DNA of 64,000 bases from positions 53,075,001 to 53,139,000 of the forward strand of contig NC_073645.1 of assembly GCF_029407905.1 (NCBI RefSeq). The letters are read 5' to 3'. The stretch is from Bubalus kerabau (taxonomy: Eukaryota; Chordata; Mammalia; Artiodactyla; Bovidae). The position numbers and the translations under genes were made by a program. The notes beneath the pieces are model-generated. The model was given only the letters and a program-made list of their open reading frames with translations, was not told the DNA's origin and ran no database searches. Of the stretch, positions 59,401 to 64,000 are shown one piece after another (position 1 is the first letter of the stretch; each line of letters begins with the position of its first letter).

Positions 59401-62400
59401 GAGGCTGGGGACAAGGGGCAGGACAGATGGACAGTTCCCAGCAGCCCCAGCCCCACATAAGGCTCTAAGTCTCTCCTCTGCTTTTCTCAAACATGCCTCC
59501 TGGTCTCCTGGGAGCGTGAAGCCATTCTCCCTTGGAGACCCAGGCGGTTCTGGTGGCCAGAGTGGGGGACTTAGCTGAGCACGCTGTCTCCGCAGTGGAC
59601 CACGTGTTCCCCGAGGCGGGGGTGAGCCTGCTGGCAGCCTACGAGCAGTGGCGAGAGCGAGCGGACGGCGGGGCCTGCTGTGACTACTCCCTGCACGTGG
59701 ACATCCCCCGCTGGCACGAGAGCACCAGAGAGGAGCTGGAGGCCCTGGTCAGGGACAAGGGTGAGCAGGAGGCTAGCCAGGAGGAGGGGCAGCTGCGGGG
59801 CCTGTGCTTCTGGGGTCAGGTGGACGCTGCATCCATCTGACTCCAGGGCAGGCGGCTGGGTGTGGGGCAAGTTGGACAAGAGCCATTTGAAGGTGTGCTG
59901 GGCTGAGAGGTCAGCTGTGCCCGCACCTGGGGGTCGCATCCGGGGCTGCTCTCTTCACAGGAAGACAGGCACAGCTTGTGCCCCTTGTGTCTTGGGCCTG
60001 GGCGAAGGAAAAGCATGATAAGCCTTCTTAGCCCTGAAGATCCTCTAGAAGGAGATGCCTTAAAACCCACAGTCCTCTACTGCTGCCTCAACAGAAACAG
60101 GACGGTTTATAAACAGGCTTAAATATTTTTTTAAATCAAAAGCCCTGAAGCTAAAACCACATCAAAGTTTATAGTGGATTTGAAGGAAAGTCAGGTGGAT
60201 GTTGTAACTGACCTCTGGTGATCAGCGTTGAGTGTGGTCTCAGCTCACAGCCGGGAGTGGAAGGGCAGGGTCAGAGGGGCCAGCAGGGATGGGACCTGGG
60301 ACGGGGGTGCTGGCATCAGAATCCAGGCCAGGCCGGGAGGCTACTGGTCTCTCAGCCCAGGAAGCGGTGCGCCTGCTCCACCGCACACCTGACGGAGGCA
60401 GGGAGGTTCCGTCCAGAGTGATGGACCTCAGGCCCGTGACCTTTGGCACTTAGGAGCCCTCACCCTGGGGCAGGCGGGGGCCTCAACCAGGCAGCAGCTC
60501 TGCCTCCTGGGTCCTTCCCTACCTGGCCTGGGGGCCTGCAGCCTGGCGGCTCAAAGCAGAGGTGCAAACCCGGAACCTGCAGCCATCACCCCACCCCCGA
60601 GCTGCTGGGGCAGGGGGCAGTGATGGGGGGCCGTTAGTGAGGGGGAGTGATGGGGCAGGGGGTTAGGGGCAGTGGGGGTTAGTGATGGGGTGGGGGGTGT
60701 TAGGGGCAATGGGGGCTGAGTGATGGATGAGGGTGAGGTGTTAGGGGCAGTGCGGGTTAGTGATGGGGTGGAGGGGTGTTAGGGCCGGTGGGAGGTGAGT
60801 GATGGGGTGGGGTGGGATGTTAGGGGCACTGGGGGGTTGGTGATGGCTGAGGGTGGGTGTGAGGGGCCGTGGGGGGTTAGTGATGGGGTGGGTTGTTAGG
60901 GGCCGTGGGGGGTAGTGATAGTGGGTGTGGAGTGCATTAGTGAAGGGTGTGTGGGTTCTCACCTGCTTTGCTGCTAGGGAACAGTTGGTTCCTCACCTCA
61001 GAGTCGAGGAGCTGGATGGACTTGGATGTCTCTGCCGCAGTCTGGGCTGGTCTGGAGTATGTGGGGCTGATGCCCAAGGTCCGCCAGGCCAGCTGGTGAG
61101 GCCCTTGGGAGAGGCTACCCTCACCTGGCACCTGACCTCTCCTGCTTCCCCCCAGGTGTGAACTCCTTCCTGGTTTTCATGGCGTACAAAGACAGGCACC
61201 AGTGCACAGACGGCCAGGTAGGGGCGGGGGTGGGAGGCCGCGGGCGCTGGGGGCGGGGCCTCACCCCCACGTGGTCCTGAGGGGGTGGGGCAGGCAGGGC
61301 GGGCGCTGGGGGGCGGGGCCTCAGCTCCACGTGGTCCTGAGTTTGGGGGCAGGCTCTGCGGGTGCTGGGGGGGCGGGGCCTCACCCCCACGTGGTCCGCC
61401 TGCGTCTCCCCAGATTTATGAGATCTTCAGTGTCATCCGGGACCTGGGGGCCGTGGCCCAAGTGCACGCGGAGAATGGGGACATCGTGGACGAGGTGGGG
61501 CTGGTGGGGTGACCCTGCCCTTGGCCGTGCGAACGCAGAGCCACAAACCCCGGGGAGGGGACCTGGAACCTGGCCCGGGTGATAGCTAGCTCAGGGCGAA
61601 GGTCAGGCAGGGGGGTTGCTGGGAGCCTGCGGGCTCTTGGCCACAGCAGGTCTTTCCTCATCCTCACACATCTGACCTTAAATTCTCCAAAACAGAGGTG
61701 TTGCTTCCTGGGGTGGGAGGGAACGCAGAGGCGGGTTCCCGTGCCCTCTGGCCCAGGACTGGGCCCTACAGAGCTGTTCCTTCTGCCCACGGGCGCACCT
61801 GTGGGGTTTGTGGCCCAGTCCTCCGTCGAGGCTGCTTCCTGGGGAGGCCCTGGCCCTTCTGCCCATGCCCCACCTTCCCCACAAGCCCAGGCCTCTGCCC
61901 CCACTGTTTGCCCACCAGCCTCAGTGCCCACAGGGTCCAGGCAGTGGCAGGGGGCACGGAGGAGCTTCCCAGCCGCCCGGGGGTCTGTGGGGTCGGGGGA
62001 GTCACACACACACACAGCACACCCCCGCCCCGTGACGTTCCAGACCCGCAGAGAAGCTTTCTGGGACCCACTGGCCTCTCCGGTTCCCAAGCTCACCAGG
62101 AGCCAGGGACACTCGGGAGGGGCATGTGGGGTTCCGGGCAGTGCGTGCTGCGTGTGTCTCTAGGGCGGGGCGGCTGGGCCGGGAGGAGGGTGGGAGGTGT
62201 GTGCTGGGGGAGGGGCTTGTTCTGGTCGGCTCCTCCCCGGTTCTCCACCCCGAGTTCGTCCACACAGCGGGTGCTGTGCAGAGGTGCTGTTCACCTTGGG
62301 GTGAACCAGCCTGAGACAGCCCCACTCCTGGCTGTGCAGAGCCCCCAACCCCGCCCCATGCGTGCACACCCCGGCCGTGAACGCCCCCGTGCCCACACAC

Positions 62401-63320
62401 CCCGTGCACACACCCGCTGGGGAAGCAGCAGTAGGTGAGGCTGGGGGGCCTTGACCTTCTCACTGAGGAGGCTTGCGACCCCAGGCGCATTCGGCCTTCT
62501 GCAGCCCTGGGGCTCCCTCATCCGTGATTCGGGGAGCCGGAGTCACCCCCTTCAGAGCGCGACCCCTCTACTCCCCCCAAGTTCTCGGGGTGGGTGATTC
62601 GGTGGTCTCAGGGTCAGGCGTCCTGGGCTGTGGACCGCACCCTGCAAGGCCCTCCGGGGCCCGCGCTACTTACTCACAGGCTGAAATGTGGTGTGTGTTT
62701 AGGAGCAGAAGCGGCTGCTGGAACTCGGTGTCACCGGCCCCGAGGGCCACGTGCTCAGCCACCCCGAGGAGGTAGGTGTGAGCCTGTGGGGCACCCCAAT
62801 GGGCCTTCATCGGGGGCGGGCTGGGCCCCATCCAGGTGGGACTGTGACCCCACTGTCCTCGCCTGGGGGTGAGTCAGGGCTCCCGGCCCCCTGCCTGTGG
62901 GCTGCGCTGAGGCCTGCACGCAAGACTGAGAGGGCGGGTGGTCTACTCCGGGGTGGCACGGGCCAGCGCAGATTCAGGGCTCGAGCCCTAGGCTGGGGTC
63001 CTGGCCCCCGGTGCCCCTCTGAGCCTAGCATCTGTGGGTGGCCAGGGTGTCATGGGCTCACTGCAGTCAGGAGCCCCAGGCTGGGGTCTCGACCCCCGGG
63101 TGCCCCTCTGGGCCCAGCATCTGTGGGTGGCCGGGGCGTTGCGGGCTCACTATGGTCAGGAGCCCCAGCTCTTGCGCGGCCTGAGCAGCCCGTCTGCAGG
63201 TGGAGGCCGAGGCCGTGTACCGCGCCGTCACCATCGCCAGGCAGGCCAGCTGCCCCCTGTACGTCACCAAGGTCATGAGCAAGGCCGCGGCCGATGTGAT
63301 CGCCCGGGCCAAGCGGCGAG
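53447..63320 (+). CDS. DPYSL4: DPYSL4 (CRMP3) coding region, spliced, 3'-truncated by window edge
   Basis: Gene-level entry. Exons 53447-53485, 56893-56981, 57508-57692, 59596-59760, 61156-61217, 61414-61494, 62703-62771 and 63200-63320 join into 270 residues, about the N-terminal half of the family's ~572. Known: CRMPs are cytosolic, tetrameric, dihydropyrimidinase-fold proteins acting in semaphorin signalling and microtubule/axon regulation. Seen: the amidohydrolase metal motif HxH is VHTR (His73, Arg75), and the usual VHVMS histidine is Lys254 in VTKVMS, while MAYKD (Lys171) and QVHAEN (His198) remain. This pattern is typical of CRMPs and argues against hydrolase activity. DPYSL4 over other CRMPs: best match in the recalled sequence and synteny with JAKMIP3. 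Confidence 0.95.
53486..56892 (+). other. DPYSL4: DPYSL4 intron 1
   Basis: 3.4 kb, very GC-rich for the first kilobase. No transposon recognised; open frames on both strands are compositional. Ends tttatttgtttcggacag. Confidence 0.75.
56893..56981 (+). CDS. DPYSL4: DPYSL4 coding exon 2 (first common exon)
   Basis: 89 nt: SDRLLIRGGKIVNDDQSFHA, then DLYVEDGLI plus two bases of Lys. Acceptor tgtttcggacag, donor gtgagt. Start of the beta-rich domain; phase 0 to 2. Confidence 0.96.
56982..57507 (+). other. DPYSL4: DPYSL4 intron 2
   Basis: 526 bp, gtgagt to gttgctttcag. Nothing else recognised. Confidence 0.85.
57508..57692 (+). CDS. DPYSL4: DPYSL4 coding exon 3
   Basis: 185 nt: completes Lys, then QIGENLIVPGGIRTIDAHG, LLVLPGGVDVHTRLLMPVLG, MTPADDFCQGTKAALAGGTT and MI. 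VHTR replaces the metal-binding HxH of true dihydropyrimidinases. Acceptor gctttcag, donor at|gtgagt; phase 2 to 1. Confidence 0.96.
57805..57895 (+). mobile_element. Ruminant interspersed-repeat fragment (LINE-like)
   Basis: 'aaggataattgctttacaga' and 'caacctcaacatgaatcagc' resemble a common ruminant repeat end; family not assigned. Confidence 0.5.
57917..57965 (+). repeat. 17-bp tandem repeat, about 3 copies
   Basis: Repeats of gtgctgagtgcctgaa. Confidence 0.8.
59596..59760 (+). CDS. DPYSL4: DPYSL4 coding exon 4
   Basis: 165 nt: completes Leu, then DHVFPEAGVSLLAAYEQWRE, RADGGACCDYSLHVDIPRWH and ESTREELEALVRDK plus one base. Acceptor gtctccgcag, donor gtgagc, phase 1 to 1. The A-x-A-CCDYSLHVD stretch is diagnostic of CRMPs. 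Confidence 0.96.
59761..61155 (+). other. DPYSL4: DPYSL4 intron 4
   Basis: 1.4 kb; holds the 39-bp G-rich repeat (60,625-60,935). An AT-rich patch lies at 60,100-60,190. Ends gcttccccccag. Confidence 0.8.
60625..60935 (+). repeat. 39-bp G-rich repeat containing TTAGGGG
   Basis: ttagggg(c) words at 60,663, 60,700, 60,741, 60,779, 60,820 and 60,896 (a tgagggg variant at 60,860), separated by gtggg(g)gttagtgatggggt-type spacers. Period 36-41 bp, about 8 units. Contains telomere-like GGTTAGGGG; G-quadruplex-prone. Confidence 0.9.
61156..61217 (+). CDS. DPYSL4: DPYSL4 coding exon 5
   Basis: 62 nt: completes Gly, then VNSFLVFMAYKDRHQCTDGQ. MAYKD keeps the lysine that is carbamylated in active dihydropyrimidinases. 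Acceptor cttccccccag, donor gtaggg; phase 1 to 0. Confidence 0.95.
61218..61400 (+). repeat. About 64-bp tandem repeat filling DPYSL4 intron 5
   Basis: Three copies of ggcgctgggggcggggcctc, acccccacgtggtcctgag and a G-rich spacer, starting about 25 bases after the donor and reaching within 15 bases of the acceptor at 61,413. Intron 5 is only 196 bp, so most of it is array. Confidence 0.9.
61414..61494 (+). CDS. DPYSL4: DPYSL4 coding exon 6
   Basis: 81 nt, 27 codons: IYEIFSVIRDLGAVAQVHAE, then NGDIVDE. QVHAENGD keeps one metal-ligand histidine (His198). Acceptor gcgtctccccag, donor gtgggg, phase 0-0. Confidence 0.96.
61495..62702 (+). other. DPYSL4: DPYSL4 intron 6
   Basis: 1.2 kb, GC-rich; no transposon recognised. 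A short CA run lies at 62,005-62,017. Ends gtgtgtgtttag. Confidence 0.8.
62703..62771 (+). CDS. DPYSL4: DPYSL4 coding exon 7
   Basis: 69 nt, 23 codons: EQKRLLELGVTGPEGHVLSH, then PEE. Acceptor gtgtttag, donor gtaggt, phase 0-0. Confidence 0.96.
62978..63175 (+). repeat. 88-bp tandem repeat, about 2.2 copies, in DPYSL4 intron 7
   Basis: 'ggctggggtc' at 62,991 and 63,079 start two copies of an 88-bp unit that includes catctgtgggtggcc and caggagccccag. It ends about 25 bases before the exon 8 acceptor. Confidence 0.9.
63200..63320 (+). CDS. DPYSL4: DPYSL4 coding exon 8 (last in window)
   Basis: 121 nt: VEAEAVYRAVTIARQASCPL, then YVTKVMSKAAADVIARAKRR plus one base. VTKVMS replaces the VHVMS metal-ligand histidine with Lys. 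Acceptor cccgtctgcag, donor gtgggt, phase 0 to 1. The next exon is beyond the window. Confidence 0.96.
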
Positions 63321-64000
63321 GTGGGTGCTGGCTGGAGCAGGGAGGGGCTTGGGGGTCGCTCCTGTCCACAGCCCCCCGGAGCGGCACAGGGTGGCCCCAT
63401 GGGGATGCAGCGGGCCTGCCGGCCTCCTCAGGGGCCTCTCCTGTGAGGGTTGCGGGTGTGGCCTATGGGGGTGGCCTGAGACTCCCTCTTGTCCAGACAG
63501 CAGTGGGACCTGACAGGGGCCTTGAATCACACATGGGGCTAAGGGCCCTGTGTGCATAGAAGTGCGTGTCAGAGCCGTACTGTGTGTGTGTGAGTGTGGG
63601 GGGTGTGTGTGTGTGTTACATGATGTGTGTCTGTGTGTGTGTGTGGTGTGTGTGTGTGTGGGCACTTACGTGATGTGTGTCTGTGTGTGTGTATGGTGTG
63701 TGTGTGTGTGTGGTGCTGATGTGATATGTGTGTGTGTGTGGTGTGTGTGTGTGCTTATGTGATGTGTGTCTGTGTGTGTGTGTGGTGCTGATGTGATGTG
63801 TGTGTGTGTATGGTGTGTACGGTGTGTGCGGTGTGGTGTGTAAGCCTGCACCCTTGGGTTGTGTGAAGAGCCTCGCCCAGCTGACCCTCGGGCCAAGCTG
63901 CTGCTCCCTGGACACCTCCCGGGTTGGCGCGGGCGTGGGTCTGGAGCCAGGTGCCGTCTGGCTGGACGCCGGGCCGTGGAGGAGGCAGGTCCATGGCAGG
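63321..64000 (+). other. DPYSL4: DPYSL4 intron 8 (partial)
   Basis: Continues past the right edge. Contains the TG-rich array; no exon recognised. Confidence 0.75.
63574..63842 (+). repeat. TG-rich minisatellite
   Basis: tgtgtgtg runs broken by tgatgtgtgtctg, ggtgctgatgtgat and cacttacgtgatg at about 50-bp spacing. Frames across it are artefacts. Confidence 0.93.

Larger units (their letters stand above)
57693..59595 (+). other. DPYSL4: DPYSL4 intron 3
   Basis: 1.9 kb. Contains a T-rich LINE-like fragment (57,805-57,895) and a short 17-bp repeat (57,917-57,965). Ends gctgtctccgcag. Confidence 0.75.

Overview
This window is ruminant (bovid-type) mammalian genomic DNA, GC-rich and gene-dense in the manner of a subtelomeric region. 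The species group follows from the interspersed repeats: BovB (RTE-type) LINE copies, Bov-tA/BOV-A SINEs, CHR-type SINE fragments and a solo endogenous-retrovirus LTR. I cannot decide between cattle, buffalo, sheep and goat from the sequence alone. Two protein-coding genes lie head to tail on the + strand, JAKMIP3 then DPYSL4. This matches the known order at human 10q26.3; the paralogous pairs are JAKMIP1/CRMP1 and JAKMIP2/DPYSL3.

JAKMIP3 (positions 1 to about 50,715) is cut by the left edge inside its first coding exon. Twenty-one coding exons can be placed to the base between 1 and 37,232. Their joined translation is 841 residues, against 844 known for human JAKMIP3, so only a few N-terminal residues are missing. 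All 20 internal introns are phase 0 and every exon fully in view is a multiple of three. The protein is a long neuronal/neuroendocrine coiled coil that ends in the hydrophobic tail shared by the three JAKMIPs. The stop-containing exon is followed at once by a good splice donor. Two exon-like segments (46,594-46,692 and 48,212-48,247) and an AT-rich stretch with a polyadenylation signal at 50,694 suggest that the 3' part of the transcript is spliced and runs to about 50.7 kb.

DPYSL4 (about 51.9 kb to beyond the right edge) shows two alternative first coding exons. The short form starts at 53,447 beside a GC-box-rich CpG island. A longer form starts at 52,046 and encodes 103 residues that resemble the N-terminal extension of the 'long' CRMP isoforms. 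Both splice in phase 0 to the common exon at 56,893, and common exons are visible up to 63,320. The product is a collapsin response mediator protein, a dihydropyrimidinase-fold cytosolic protein that regulates neuronal cytoskeleton. Two catalytic metal ligands are replaced.

The introns hold most of the unusual structure. A 14.4-kb JAKMIP3 intron (1,088-15,460) carries an old L1 fragment, a BovB copy split by an antisense solo LTR, an L1 3' end, and a second BovB flanked by an unusually long direct repeat. In five introns (donors at 1,088, 19,251, 24,492, 33,143 and 61,218) a tandem or low-complexity GC-rich array starts within about 0-30 bases of the 5' splice site. An inverted repeat of about 130 bp brackets two small JAKMIP3 exons (28,873-29,100). 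Other arrays include a 15-bp repeat at 39.8-40.4 kb, TG-rich arrays at 43.9-44.5 and 63.6-63.85 kb, a 270-bp polypyrimidine tract at 47.5 kb and a TTAGGGG-containing 39-bp repeat at 60.6-60.9 kb. No tRNA, rRNA, CRISPR or prokaryotic feature is present.
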